DNA from: an uncultured Alphaproteobacteria bacterium
GTDB lineage: Bacteria; Pseudomonadota; Alphaproteobacteria; CAAGCB01; CAG-977
Direction of reading: 5' to 3'
Length of the DNA: 64,000 nucleotides
NCBI GenBank assembly: GCA_944393745.1
Contig: CALYBD010000001.1
Location: 1-64,000, forward strand
Part shown: positions 45,558 through 53,879 of the stretch, one piece after another
Layout of the letters: each line of letters starts with the position of its first letter
How positions within the stretch are numbered: the first letter of the stretch is position 1
Translations under genes and position numbers: made by a program
Notes under the pieces: generated by a model
What the model was told of the DNA's origin: nothing
Seen by the model: only the letters and a program-made list of their open reading frames with translations
The model's database searches: none

Positions 45558-45572
45558 CCGGAGCTTTTTTCT
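45543..45572. terminator. Bidirectional terminator containing a stop codon
   Basis: A perfect 12-bp stem (45543-45554 with 45559-45570) closes a TAAC loop, and the TAA in the loop is the stop of the flavin reductase gene. A and T runs flank both sides, so it also serves plsC. Confidence 0.92.
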
Positions 45573-46283
45573 TCATTCGGGCTTGATTTTCCGGCAGGCG
45601 TCTTCAATCCTGTTTTGCAGTTCGCTGATAAATTCACGTTTATCCAGCCCTTGCGGCATTGCCGGCAAAAATTCGACAATAATTGTTCCGGGTTCTTTCA
45701 TAAAAGCTTTTCTGCGCCAAAAATACCCCGAATTCAGCGCCGTCGGAATAACGGGAACTCCGCATTTTTCATACAACAACCCTACCCCCGGATTATAACG
45801 CGTCGTCACCCCCGGCGCCGTGCGCGTTCCTTCGGGAAAAATAACAACCGGCCGGTTTTCTTTTAATCTTTTTTCGCTGCCCTGCAAAATAGAACGCATC
45901 GCTTTTGTTCCCGATGACCGGTCAATCGCAACACACCCCGTTAACAATAAATTCCAGCCGAACAACGGAATATACAAAAGCTCTTTTTTCAAAATATAGG
46001 CCGGAGACGGCAAAATCGCATGAAACGCAATTGTTTCCAGTGCCGACTGATGCTTGGAAGCCACAATATACCCCCCATCGGCCGGCAGATTTTCGCGGCC
46101 GCGGACTTCGCATTTAATACCGACAATCCAACGCAGACCGAACAACAAAGCTTTGCCCCACAGCCGGGCGTTAAAACTGCGCGCCTGACGGGGCATCAAA
46201 CCGGTCAACAACCCGGTCAGACAGAAAAAAAGCGTCGTGACAACATAGTAAATATTAAACAAAAGAGAACGAATTAATTTCAT
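45573..46283 (-). CDS. plsC: 1-acyl-sn-glycerol-3-phosphate acyltransferase
   Basis: PlsC adds the second acyl chain to make phosphatidic acid at the inner membrane. The 236-residue protein has an N-terminal membrane helix, the catalytic motif SKHQSALE (HX4E, where many homologues have HX4D), VAIDR, and the phosphate-binding FPEGTRTAPG. Its ATG overlaps the ydcF stop by four bases. It is the last gene of the ftsE-ftsX-ydcF-plsC operon. Confidence 0.93.
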   Translation of the reverse strand: MKLIRSLLFNIYYVVTTLFFCLTGLLTGLMPRQARSFNARLWGKALLFGLRWIVGIKCEVRGRENLPADGGYIVASKHQSALETIAFHAILPSPAYILKKELLYIPLFGWNLLLTGCVAIDRSSGTKAMRSILQGSEKRLKENRPVVIFPEGTRTAPGVTTRYNPGVGLLYEKCGVPVIPTALNSGYFWRRKAFMKEPGTIIVEFLPAMPQGLDKREFISELQNRIEDACRKIKPE

Positions 46284-46897
46284 TGCTTGCCTGCCGTTTC
46301 AATGTTCACAGAAGTCGGGGAAAAAGAAAAGAAATGACTTAACGCCACAACAATAAATTTCATATATTCCGATGTAATCAAAGCAAATGTCCCCGGCCAT
46401 TTCCACCATTCGTTATGTTTAACGGTCTGCGGAAAAACCGGATGCGGAATAATAACAATATCCGGCATTACGTCTTTAAATTCCGACAAACTGCGCGGCA
46501 TATGATAAGACGCGGTGACCAAACGCAACGAGGTAAAACCGTTTTTATCCAGCCAGTCTTTACTTTCCAGCGCATTCCCGCGCGTATTGCCGGCAACGTG
46601 GCCCAAAGTAATATTATCGCCCAAATCTTCGGGCAATTCATCAATTGTTGCAGCCATCAGGGACCAGTCGACTTTTTCATTAACGCCGGAAATCAAAAGC
46701 TTTTCGGCTTTTTTTTGTTTTAACAACTCAACCGCGGCGGCAACGCGTTCCGTCCCGCCCGTCAAAACCACAATGGCATCCGTTGTCGTATCGGTATCTT
46801 CCGGTCCCTGATTAACCAAAGAAGCAAACCAAAACAACCCGCCTGTCCAAACGGCAATTAAAATCAACACGATCGGCAACAGTTTTTTCCACATCAT
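46280..46897 (-). CDS. YdcF/DUF218 family membrane protein
   Basis: The 205-residue protein has an N-terminal membrane helix and the DUF218 core: AIVVLTGGTERVAAAVELL, KLLISGVN, GNTRGNALESKDWL and LRLVTASYHMPRS. Homologues (YdcF, ElyC, SanA) act in envelope metabolism. The start at 46897 was chosen because its ATG overlaps the ftsX TGA (ATGA). A second ATG follows directly. Longer starts lie inside ftsX. Confidence 0.9.
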   Translation of the reverse strand: MMWKKLLPIVLILIAVWTGGLFWFASLVNQGPEDTDTTTDAIVVLTGGTERVAAAVELLKQKKAEKLLISGVNEKVDWSLMAATIDELPEDLGDNITLGHVAGNTRGNALESKDWLDKNGFTSLRLVTASYHMPRSLSEFKDVMPDIVIIPHPVFPQTVKHNEWWKWPGTFALITSEYMKFIVVALSHFFSFSPTSVNIETAGKQ

Positions 46898-47790
46898 AAC
46901 ATTCGCCTGAGTGTTCTTTGTACCGTCCAATACGCCGTCAGTGTTGACAGCGCAACCGCCAAAACGGGAACAAAACACAACAAAACCCACGAAAGCGTAT
47001 CGAATCTGGCTTCCGACAACAATCCCCCTTGAATTTCACCGACCAGAGAAGACAGCAAAAATAAAATCGGCAGAACCCCCAAAAAGCCGATAACAGCGCC
47101 GATACAGGCCAGCAATGCCGTCCTTTTGGCATATTGTTTGGAAATATAACCGTCATGAGCACCGATCTGATGCAGCAGTTCAATCACGGGTTTATGCACC
47201 GCCAGCGAAGAACACGTCACATAGATAACGATCACGGACGTGGTAACAATAACCAGACTTAACAAGGCCGAAGCCAGCAAATCCAACGTCTGCACCAGGT
47301 TGATCAATTTTCCCAGCCACAGTTTATGTACGTCCAAAGACGCGTTCGGCGTCCTGTCGGCCAAAACGGTTTTTAACATATCCAGATCAACTTCCGCCCC
47401 GGGAATCAGCTGGACATCAATTAAATGCGGCATCGGCAGATCGTCCAGCAAAAAGGTATCCCCCAGCCACGGACGCAGCAAATCCTTCATTTGACTGTCC
47501 GTCAAAACGTTTGCCGAAGCAATCCCGGCCGTTTTGCGCAAAATATCCAGGACTTCCTGCGTTTCCTGTTGTGTTTTTTTCTTGTTGATTCGTCCGGCCT
47601 CTTCAATCGGGATCACCTGAACCGTCAAAGACCCGGAAATAGACCGGCTCCAGCGCGACAGCATGGAATTTAAAGATAATGTCCCGGCCGTTGTCAGTCC
47701 TGCAAAGAAAACCATCAGCATGACCATCCACGGCAAAAACCACCCGGACGTATCGTTGGCAAACGGCAGATCGCTGGTTTGTCTAAACAT
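46894..47790 (-). CDS. ftsX: Cell division protein FtsX
   Basis: FtsX is the membrane part of the FtsEX complex, which controls septal peptidoglycan amidases. The 298-residue protein has a first membrane helix near residues 19-38, a periplasmic domain (about 45-165) and three further membrane helices toward the C-terminus. The fold and gene order (overlapping ftsE by eight bases) support the call. A periplasmic amidase (23286-24482) in the same window is a candidate downstream target, through an unseen activator. Confidence 0.92.
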   Translation of the reverse strand: MFRQTSDLPFANDTSGWFLPWMVMLMVFFAGLTTAGTLSLNSMLSRWSRSISGSLTVQVIPIEEAGRINKKKTQQETQEVLDILRKTAGIASANVLTDSQMKDLLRPWLGDTFLLDDLPMPHLIDVQLIPGAEVDLDMLKTVLADRTPNASLDVHKLWLGKLINLVQTLDLLASALLSLVIVTTSVIVIYVTCSSLAVHKPVIELLHQIGAHDGYISKQYAKRTALLACIGAVIGFLGVLPILFLLSSLVGEIQGGLLSEARFDTLSWVLLCFVPVLAVALSTLTAYWTVQRTLRRML

Positions 47791-48508
47791 TCGGCGCCTC
47801 CGTTCTTAAATAAGGCTGATCCGGCGAATAACCGACCGGATAAACGGTTAAACGTCCGTTTGACAAATGCATGCGCGGGTACGGAAAAGCCCTGATCAGG
47901 CCTTCATTATGCGTAGCAATAACCACTGTCGTCCCGCGGCGATTTAATTCGACAAACAAGCGCATCAGACGCACGGCGGATTTATCGTCCATATTTCCCG
48001 TCGGTTCATCGGCCAGCAGAATCTGCGGACGGTTAATTACGGCGCGGGCGATGGCAACGCTTTGTTTTTGTCCGCCGGACAAAGTCGGAGGTCTGGCGTT
48101 CAGATGCGCCCCCAACCCGACCCACATCAGCAATTCGACAACACGTTTTTGAATTTCGTCTTCGTCATAACCGGCAACGCGCAGCGGCAAAGCAACGTTA
48201 TCAACGGCAGATAAATGATCCAGCAAACGGAAATCCTGAAAAACAACACCGATCTTGCGCCGGATTTCCGGCAGATCGTCCCGACCGATACTGCGGACGG
48301 CTTTTTCAAACAGTTTGACGTGGCCGCGTGTCGGGCTTTGCGCCAAATACAACAGGCTGAGCAAAGACGTTTTTCCCGCGCCGCTTTCCCCCGTCAGGAA
48401 ATGAAAAGACCCCGCAGGCAATGCAAACGAAATATCTTTCAGCACTTCCGCCCCCTGCCCGTAACGCAGGCCGACGGCGTCAAATTCTATGACATGCGAT
48501 ACCGCCAC
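47783..48508 (-). CDS. ftsE: Cell division ATP-binding protein FtsE
   Basis: The 241-residue ABC ATPase powers FtsX. It has Walker A GESGAGKTS, the Q-loop VVFQDFRLL, signature LSGGQKQS, Walker B ILLADEPTGNMD and H-loop ATHNEGL. It is the first gene of a four-gene overlapping operon and is divergent from the zinc-ribbon gene. Confidence 0.96.
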   Translation of the reverse strand: MAVSHVIEFDAVGLRYGQGAEVLKDISFALPAGSFHFLTGESGAGKTSLLSLLYLAQSPTRGHVKLFEKAVRSIGRDDLPEIRRKIGVVFQDFRLLDHLSAVDNVALPLRVAGYDEDEIQKRVVELLMWVGLGAHLNARPPTLSGGQKQSVAIARAVINRPQILLADEPTGNMDDKSAVRLMRLFVELNRRGTTVVIATHNEGLIRAFPYPRMHLSNGRLTVYPVGYSPDQPYLRTEAPNV

Positions 48509-48561
48509 TGACTTCTCCCGTTGTTTTGACAGCCGTATTTAAACACATCTGAAAAAATAAG

Positions 48562-48590
48562 TTAACATTTTATACGCAAATCTGCATAAT
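48562..48590 (+). promoter_or_regulatory. Promoter for the zinc-ribbon gene
   Basis: TTAACA (48562-48567) and CATAAT (48585-48590) each match five of six consensus bases and are 17 bases apart. Confidence 0.55.
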
Positions 48591-48619
48591 ACTATGATTA
48601 AATTTTACGGGAAACAAAA

Positions 48620-49258
48620 ATGCTGATTACGTGTCCGCAATGTTTGACGAATTATGATATTCCTCCGGCTTTGGAAGAAACCGGACAAAAAGTCAGATGC
48701 TTTAAATGCGGCTGTGTCTGGGAAATCGATGACGGCACACCGCTGCCCGAACCCGAAGATCAGCCCGGATTTGATGATGATGCCGCGGTTTTTGATCCGC
48801 CGCCGCCAGAAGAACCGGATATTTCCCTGACGGCTTTCCAGGATTTTTTCAAACAACCCGAAAAGAAAGATCCTTCTTTTTTTAAATGGATTCGTCCGTT
48901 ATATTTTATCAGCCTGTTTTGTATTGCCGCTTCAATTTATTTGTTTTTCTTTCGTTCTCCGATCCGCGCGGCGGTTTCATTACAGACGCTATCTTACGAA
49001 TCCGTACAGGAAGAATACAAAACTTATCTGGTTTTGCATGCGGCAGCCTATAACAACACCGACAAAGAAATTATGCCGCAAGCGTTCGTCGTGCGTTTTT
49101 CCGACAAAGACAACAGGTTGCTGACAACGGTCGAACTGGCTTCGCCTGTTTCCGTTTTACCGGCTAACGGTATGGAAAAAATAGATTTAAAAATCGAACG
49201 TCCGCCGTCACAAACCGCTCGGGCAACCGTTGTTCTGAGCAAATTCACGACACGTTAA
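48620..49258 (+). CDS. MJ0042-type zinc-ribbon membrane protein
   Basis: The 212-residue protein has an N-terminal MJ0042 zinc ribbon with C5, C8, C27 and C30, an acidic Pro-rich linker, one membrane helix near residues 93-112, and a periplasmic beta domain (YLVLHAAAYNNTDKEI, RPPSQTARATVVLSKF). Alphaproteobacteria often have this gene facing ftsEX. Its function is not established. Its stop overlaps the convergent lysA stop by four bases. Confidence 0.85.
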   Translation: MLITCPQCLTNYDIPPALEETGQKVRCFKCGCVWEIDDGTPLPEPEDQPGFDDDAAVFDPPPPEEPDISLTAFQDFFKQPEKKDPSFFKWIRPLYFISLFCIAASIYLFFFRSPIRAAVSLQTLSYESVQEEYKTYLVLHAAAYNNTDKEIMPQAFVVRFSDKDNRLLTTVELASPVSVLPANGMEKIDLKIERPPSQTARATVVLSKFTTR

Positions 49259-50514
49259 AGCCACGGAGCCGAACGGGTCAAAGCCAGCATGTCGTCCAGC
49301 GTCTGACGTTCTCTGATCACGGCATAATCGCTGCCGTTCACCAGAATTTCGGCACACAAAGGACGGAAATTATAATTTGAAGCCATAGAAGCGCCGTAAG
49401 CTCCCGCCGTTTTTATAACGACCAGATCTCCTGCTTTCATGGCCGGCAATTGTCTGTCCGTGCCGAACGTATCGCTGCTTTCGCAAATCGGACCGACAAC
49501 GTCATAAGAATGATCGTTTATTCCTTCTTTTACGGCGGCAATATCGTGATAGGCTTCATAGATTGCCGGACGGATCAAATCGTTCATACCGGCGTCCAAA
49601 ACCAAAAAGCGCCTTGTTTCCGTTTGTTTTACCCGCACGACGCGGGACACCAAAACCGCCGACTGCGCCAACAGAAAACGCCCCGGTTCAAAAACGATTT
49701 CACAATTCAGATTTCCCAAAATCCTGCCGGCCAGCGTCATATACATTTCGGGTGAAGGCGCCTGATCAATCGGTTGATAAGCGACCCCCAGCCCGCCGCC
49801 GACATCAATTGTCCGAATATCTATACCGTCATCACGCAGCGAATAAACAATTTCCGCGGCACGTTCAAAAGCGGCTTCAAACGGTTCCAGATCCAACAGC
49901 TGTGAACCGACATGCACATCTATGCCGACCGGCTGCAATCCTTTTGATTCGGAAAACAGCCGATACAAAGAACGGGCTTTTTCCCAATCAATACCGAACT
50001 TATTTTCTTTTTTGCCGGTCGTAATTTTATAATGTGTATGCGCGTCAACATCGGGATTAATGCGCAAAGCTATTTTTGCTTTTTTACCGGCCAGCGCCGC
50101 TATTTCGTCCAGCATCAAGGCTTCTTCTTCGGATTCGACATTAATCTGCTTTATATTATTTTCAACGGCCAGCGTTAATTCTTCCCTGGTTTTGCCGACA
50201 CCGGAAAAGACGATTTTGTCCGCCGGAATTCCCGATTTCAGTGCCAGCAGCAATTCGCCGCCCGAAACAATATCCGCCCCGGCCCCTGCTTGAGCCAGCA
50301 GTTTCAAAACAGACGGGTTGGCATTGCTTTTAATGGCAAAACACGTCAGCGCTTGTTTTAAATGTTTCTTTGCCGCACCGTCAAAAGCCGCAAAATGATC
50401 AAGAATACCCTGCTGAGAATAAACATAAAAAGGCGTCGGAATATTTTCGGCAATATCATACAAAGCCGTGTTTTCCGCATACAGTTGTCCGTTTTGATAA
50501 TGAAAGGCGTTCAT
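49255..50514 (-). CDS. lysA: Diaminopimelate decarboxylase
   Basis: LysA makes lysine from meso-diaminopimelate with pyridoxal phosphate. The 419-residue protein begins with a typical short N-terminal segment. FAIKSNANPSVL carries the cofactor lysine, HVGSQL and DVGGGLGV follow, EPGRFLLAQSA lies in the phosphate region and GPICESSDTFG carries the active cysteine. It starts one base after the lptM stop and is probably translationally coupled to it. Confidence 0.97.
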   Translation of the reverse strand: MNAFHYQNGQLYAENTALYDIAENIPTPFYVYSQQGILDHFAAFDGAAKKHLKQALTCFAIKSNANPSVLKLLAQAGAGADIVSGGELLLALKSGIPADKIVFSGVGKTREELTLAVENNIKQINVESEEEALMLDEIAALAGKKAKIALRINPDVDAHTHYKITTGKKENKFGIDWEKARSLYRLFSESKGLQPVGIDVHVGSQLLDLEPFEAAFERAAEIVYSLRDDGIDIRTIDVGGGLGVAYQPIDQAPSPEMYMTLAGRILGNLNCEIVFEPGRFLLAQSAVLVSRVVRVKQTETRRFLVLDAGMNDLIRPAIYEAYHDIAAVKEGINDHSYDVVGPICESSDTFGTDRQLPAMKAGDLVVIKTAGAYGASMASNYNFRPLCAEILVNGSDYAVIRERQTLDDMLALTRSAPWL

Positions 50515-50515
50515 T

Positions 50516-50728
50516 TTATTTTTCCGTTTCCAAAGATTCGTTTAATTCCCAGATACTTTGCGGCTGTTTTTCCGTTTTCGGTTGTGTGTCTTTTGGTGCC
50601 GGCAACGGTTCACGGCGGGCGGGATACTGACGCGGATAAGTCGTCCCCGGCGGGAAATCCAACTTTCCCCGTTTGCCGCACCCGGTCAGACAAACAACAC
50701 ACAACAAAACACTGACGATTATTTTCAT
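50516..50728 (-). CDS. lptM: Small lipoprotein, LptM (YifL)-like
   Basis: The 70-residue lipoprotein has the lipobox LTGC followed by GKRGKLDFPPG and YPRQYP, the pattern of LptM/YifL, which assists maturation of the outer-membrane LPS translocon LptD. Its place directly upstream of lysA is usual for the family in alphaproteobacteria. Confidence 0.85.
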   Translation of the reverse strand: MKIIVSVLLCVVCLTGCGKRGKLDFPPGTTYPRQYPARREPLPAPKDTQPKTEKQPQSIWELNESLETEK

Positions 50729-50825
50729 AATTAAAGTGTCTCCTTTTCAGCCCCGCTCAGAATAGCAACTGTTAAAAACTTATTCACCCTTTTTTTTTAT
50801 TTCAAAAAAATGATATTCTGAAAAA

Positions 50826-51536
50826 ATGAACAAGAAAATACGTCTGTTTATTTTTTATCTGATATTGGGGGGACTGGCGCCGCTGACGGCAGGCGCGCAG
50901 ACCACGGGACGCGTTTCGATCAGAAACGTTTTGGCGCCGCAGACTTTTAAACTTTACCCGCGTCCTATTTTGGCACCGACGGCATCTTTTATGAATGACA
51001 AAGGCGAAGAAGTCTCTTTGCGCGATTTCCGCGGAAAAATTATTTTAATGAACATCTGGTCAACCTCGTGCACCCAATGTGTGATTGAACTGCCGATGTT
51101 GGATCGGTTGCAAAAAGATATGGGCGGCATGAAATTTCAGGTCATCGCGTTATCGTCGGATCTGGAACCTTTGCCTGTTTTGCGCCGTTTTTGGGTCAAC
51201 CGGGGGATAAAACATCTGAAGATTTATTCCGATCCGCAGGCGCGTTTTTCCCATGCCGCCGGCGTAAAAGGATTGCCGACGACTTTTTTAATTGATGAGG
51301 AAGGACGCGAAGTCGGCCGAATCCGCGGTATTGTTGAATGGGACGGCCCTAAGATCAAGGCGCAGATCCGCGATTTAATCCGTGCCGCCAAAGAAAAAGC
51401 CGCCCGGAAAGCCCAAGAAAAAGCTTCAGAAACGCAACAGATGCCGCCTGTTGAACAAAAACGTTCCGATCCTGCGGAGTCTGTTCCGCCGCCGCCCGTC
51501 CGTTTAAAAGAAGAAATGCAAAGCTGGTTTAAATAG
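50826..51536 (+). CDS. TlpA-like thiol:disulfide oxidoreductase
   Basis: The 236-residue protein has a signal peptide or anchor (about 1-24, ending AGAQ) and a thioredoxin domain (about 48-190). The active site is C82-T-Q-C85 in IWSTSCTQC and the cis-proline lies in GLPTTFLID. TlpA proteins usually have CxPC, so the redox potential may differ. A charged, Pro-rich tail of about 40 residues follows. The gene is divergent from lptM-lysA. Homologues keep cytochrome-maturation cysteines reduced. Confidence 0.87.
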   Translation: MNKKIRLFIFYLILGGLAPLTAGAQTTGRVSIRNVLAPQTFKLYPRPILAPTASFMNDKGEEVSLRDFRGKIILMNIWSTSCTQCVIELPMLDRLQKDMGGMKFQVIALSSDLEPLPVLRRFWVNRGIKHLKIYSDPQARFSHAAGVKGLPTTFLIDEEGREVGRIRGIVEWDGPKIKAQIRDLIRAAKEKAARKAQEKASETQQMPPVEQKRSDPAESVPPPPVRLKEEMQSWFK

Positions 51537-51633
51537 CTTAAGGAAACCTTGTCTTTTTAAAAAAAGCTTGATTCTGCCGTAAAAAGAGATACAAAGGGCT
51601 TGCTGATACAGCGCCAGAACAGGAGGCTCCCTT

Positions 51634-52110
51634 ATGACCAAACCGCGCTATTTAACGATTTCCTGGGAACAATTCCACAGCGATGCCCGAACACTGGCAT
51701 CAAAGCTTATCAATCGTAAAGATTTAAATAAAATTATCTGCGTTACCCGTGGCGGTCTTTTCCCCGCGGCCGTTTTGGCCAGAGAATTGGAAATCCGCTG
51801 GATCGACACAATCTGTGTTGTCGGCTATGACGAAGAATCCCGCGGCAGTCATGCCTCTTTGCTGAAAGTCCCCGAAACGGACGGCGAAGGCGTTCTGGTC
51901 GTAGATGACCTGGTTGATTCCGGCAGAACCGGACGCATTATCCGTGAACTGATGCCGAAAGCATATTTTGTTACCATGTATGCCAAACCCAAAGGACAAG
52001 AAGTCGTTGACGATTTCGTTCTTCCCGTTGATCAGGACACATGGATTTTATTCCCTTGGGAAGCAGAGCTGTCTCCGGCTTCTCCTCTGGTTCGGCGTCA
52101 AAAAGAATAA
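51634..52110 (+). CDS. gpt: Xanthine phosphoribosyltransferase
   Basis: Gpt salvages xanthine and guanine with PRPP. The 158-residue protein has YLTISWEQFH at the start, VTRGGLFPA, the PRPP-binding loop VLVVDDLVDSGRT, and KPKGQEVVDDFV with WILFPWE near the end, all as in E. coli Gpt and of the same length. A GGAGG site precedes the ATG. Confidence 0.96.
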   Translation: MTKPRYLTISWEQFHSDARTLASKLINRKDLNKIICVTRGGLFPAAVLARELEIRWIDTICVVGYDEESRGSHASLLKVPETDGEGVLVVDDLVDSGRTGRIIRELMPKAYFVTMYAKPKGQEVVDDFVLPVDQDTWILFPWEAELSPASPLVRRQKE

Positions 52111-52267
52111 AGTTAAACTTTACTCTTTATAAAAGAGAACGCTGAAAAAAGAATTCCCTGTGATTTCAGTCACACTTTTGTTGTTCTTTTTCAGGCCGGA
52201 TATTTTTTTGGATCAAAGATTTTTGTTTTCAGAATCGCCTGTTTCTTTATGGCAACGTTTTAAATAA

Positions 52268-52296
52268 AAAGAGCCGAAAAATTTTCGGCTCTTTCT
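52268..52296 (-). terminator. Rho-independent terminator after pssA
   Basis: A nearly uninterrupted inverted repeat of 13 bp (52268-52280 with 52282-52294) flanks a single central base, so the loop is formed by the innermost A-T pairs. On the minus strand it ends in a T run. Confidence 0.85.
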
Positions 52297-52297
52297 T

Positions 52298-53092
52298 TTA
52301 TTTTTCAAATTCCGGCTCTTTTTTTTCAGCCTGCTTATGTTCTTCTTTAGCTTTTAATTTTAAAAAGATGACGGAAGAACACGGAATGCTGAGCAAATAA
52401 ATAATAAATGTCGTACTGACCGTCAGCCAGGGTTTATATACCAAAGCGCCGGCATAAAAACCGGCCAAAGCCAACACGGCAACGACGAAACGGACCGGGA
52501 CGCGGAAATGCTTTAAAGAAACCGTTGGCAAACGGGAAGCCATTAAAAAAGCGCTGATAAACAGAAAAGCTTCAACAAACGGACCGCTGCGAAAGATTTC
52601 ATTTCTGCTGTGAAAATACAGCATAATCGGCACCAAAGCCACATAGGCACCCCCCGGAGCCGGCAGACCGACAAAGAAATGTTTCCAATATGGCGGCTGC
52701 GGTTCTTCGTCCAGCATAATATTGAACCGCGCCAAACGCAAAGCACAGCAAATCGGAACCAGCAAAGCAAAAATCCAGCCGACCGGCGATGTCGTTCCCA
52801 AGGCCCAGAAATACATCAATAATCCCGGTGCAACACCGAAACACACGACATCGGATAAGGAATCCAATTCCGCGCCGAAATCGGAAGTTCCGCGCAACAT
52901 ACGTGCGACACGGCCGTCCAACGCATCAAAAACGGACGCGACCAAAATGGAAAAAACGGCAAATTCGAATTTTCCTTCCATAGCGAAACGAATTGATGTC
53001 ACGCCGGACGACAAAGCAAACAATGTCACCAAATTAGGGGCAATGCGATTTAACGGCAAATCTTTAATCCGTTTACGGGAATCCTTCAGCAT
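52298..53092 (-). CDS. pssA: CDP-diacylglycerol-serine O-phosphatidyltransferase
   Basis: The 264-residue membrane enzyme makes phosphatidylserine. The CDP-alcohol transferase motif is complete: D-G-R-V-A-R in DALDGRVARML, then G and two aspartates in SDFGAELDSLSD. About seven membrane helices follow. It begins one base after psd ends, so both steps from CDP-diacylglycerol to phosphatidylethanolamine are made from one transcript. Confidence 0.95.
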   Translation of the reverse strand: MLKDSRKRIKDLPLNRIAPNLVTLFALSSGVTSIRFAMEGKFEFAVFSILVASVFDALDGRVARMLRGTSDFGAELDSLSDVVCFGVAPGLLMYFWALGTTSPVGWIFALLVPICCALRLARFNIMLDEEPQPPYWKHFFVGLPAPGGAYVALVPIMLYFHSRNEIFRSGPFVEAFLFISAFLMASRLPTVSLKHFRVPVRFVVAVLALAGFYAGALVYKPWLTVSTTFIIYLLSIPCSSVIFLKLKAKEEHKQAEKKEPEFEK

Positions 53093-53093
53093 T

Positions 53094-53801
53094 TCAGCTT
53101 ATTTCTCCTTTACGGGCGGGTCCTGAAACGGACATATCAGCCAGAATTGTTTCCCCGGCAACGGCTGTTTGGCCTTCCAGCACCAACGGTGCAATGCCTT
53201 TGGGCAGATAAACGTCCAACCGACTGCCGAAACGAATTAATCCGAACCGTTCGCCGGCTTTTAACTGATCACCTTCTTTGACAAAAGTCAAAATGCGGCG
53301 GGCAACCAATCCCGCGATCTGAACAAAAGCAATCTTGTGTCCCGTCACGGTTTCCATTGCCAGTTCCTGACGTTCATTGTTTTCGCTTTCTTTATCCAAA
53401 GAAACATCAACAAACGCCCCGGGCCGATAAAACATTTTCGTAATTTTTCCGGCCATCGGCGCCCGGTTGACATGCACACTGAAAACGCTCATAAAAATGC
53501 TGATTCGTGTCATCGGTTCTTCGCCGATTTCCAGTTCTTTGGGCGGAACAACTTCGGCAATAGCGCTGACAATACCGTCTGCCGGAGATAAAACCAGCGA
53601 TTCTCCTTCGGGAATGGCTCGGCGCGGATCGCGGAAAAAGAAATAACACCACACCGTTAAAACCAGGCAAATCACCCCGACCGGTTTAAACAACATCCAC
53701 ATCAAAGCGGTTACGGCGGCAAAGACACCGACAAACCGCCAGCCTTCCGAATGAATCGGAGGAAGGATAAAACGGCGCCAGGATAAATCAACTCGGGACA
53801 T
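53094..53801 (-). CDS. psd: Phosphatidylserine decarboxylase (short type)
   Basis: Psd forms phosphatidylethanolamine. The 235-residue proenzyme has the short form's sequence: FMSVFSVHVNRAPMAGKI, and the self-cleavage site GLIRFGSRLDVYLP, where Gly-Ser cleavage creates the pyruvoyl group. Two membrane helices sit near the N-terminus (about 20-50). It is the first gene of the psd-pssA pair. Confidence 0.96.
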   Translation of the reverse strand: MSRVDLSWRRFILPPIHSEGWRFVGVFAAVTALMWMLFKPVGVICLVLTVWCYFFFRDPRRAIPEGESLVLSPADGIVSAIAEVVPPKELEIGEEPMTRISIFMSVFSVHVNRAPMAGKITKMFYRPGAFVDVSLDKESENNERQELAMETVTGHKIAFVQIAGLVARRILTFVKEGDQLKAGERFGLIRFGSRLDVYLPKGIAPLVLEGQTAVAGETILADMSVSGPARKGEIS

Positions 53802-53879
53802 TCGGAACTCCTTTTACATAATTGATGATGTATTTGTAAGCCAACCTTTCAAAAGAAAAAAGCTTTTTTTGCCGCCTTT

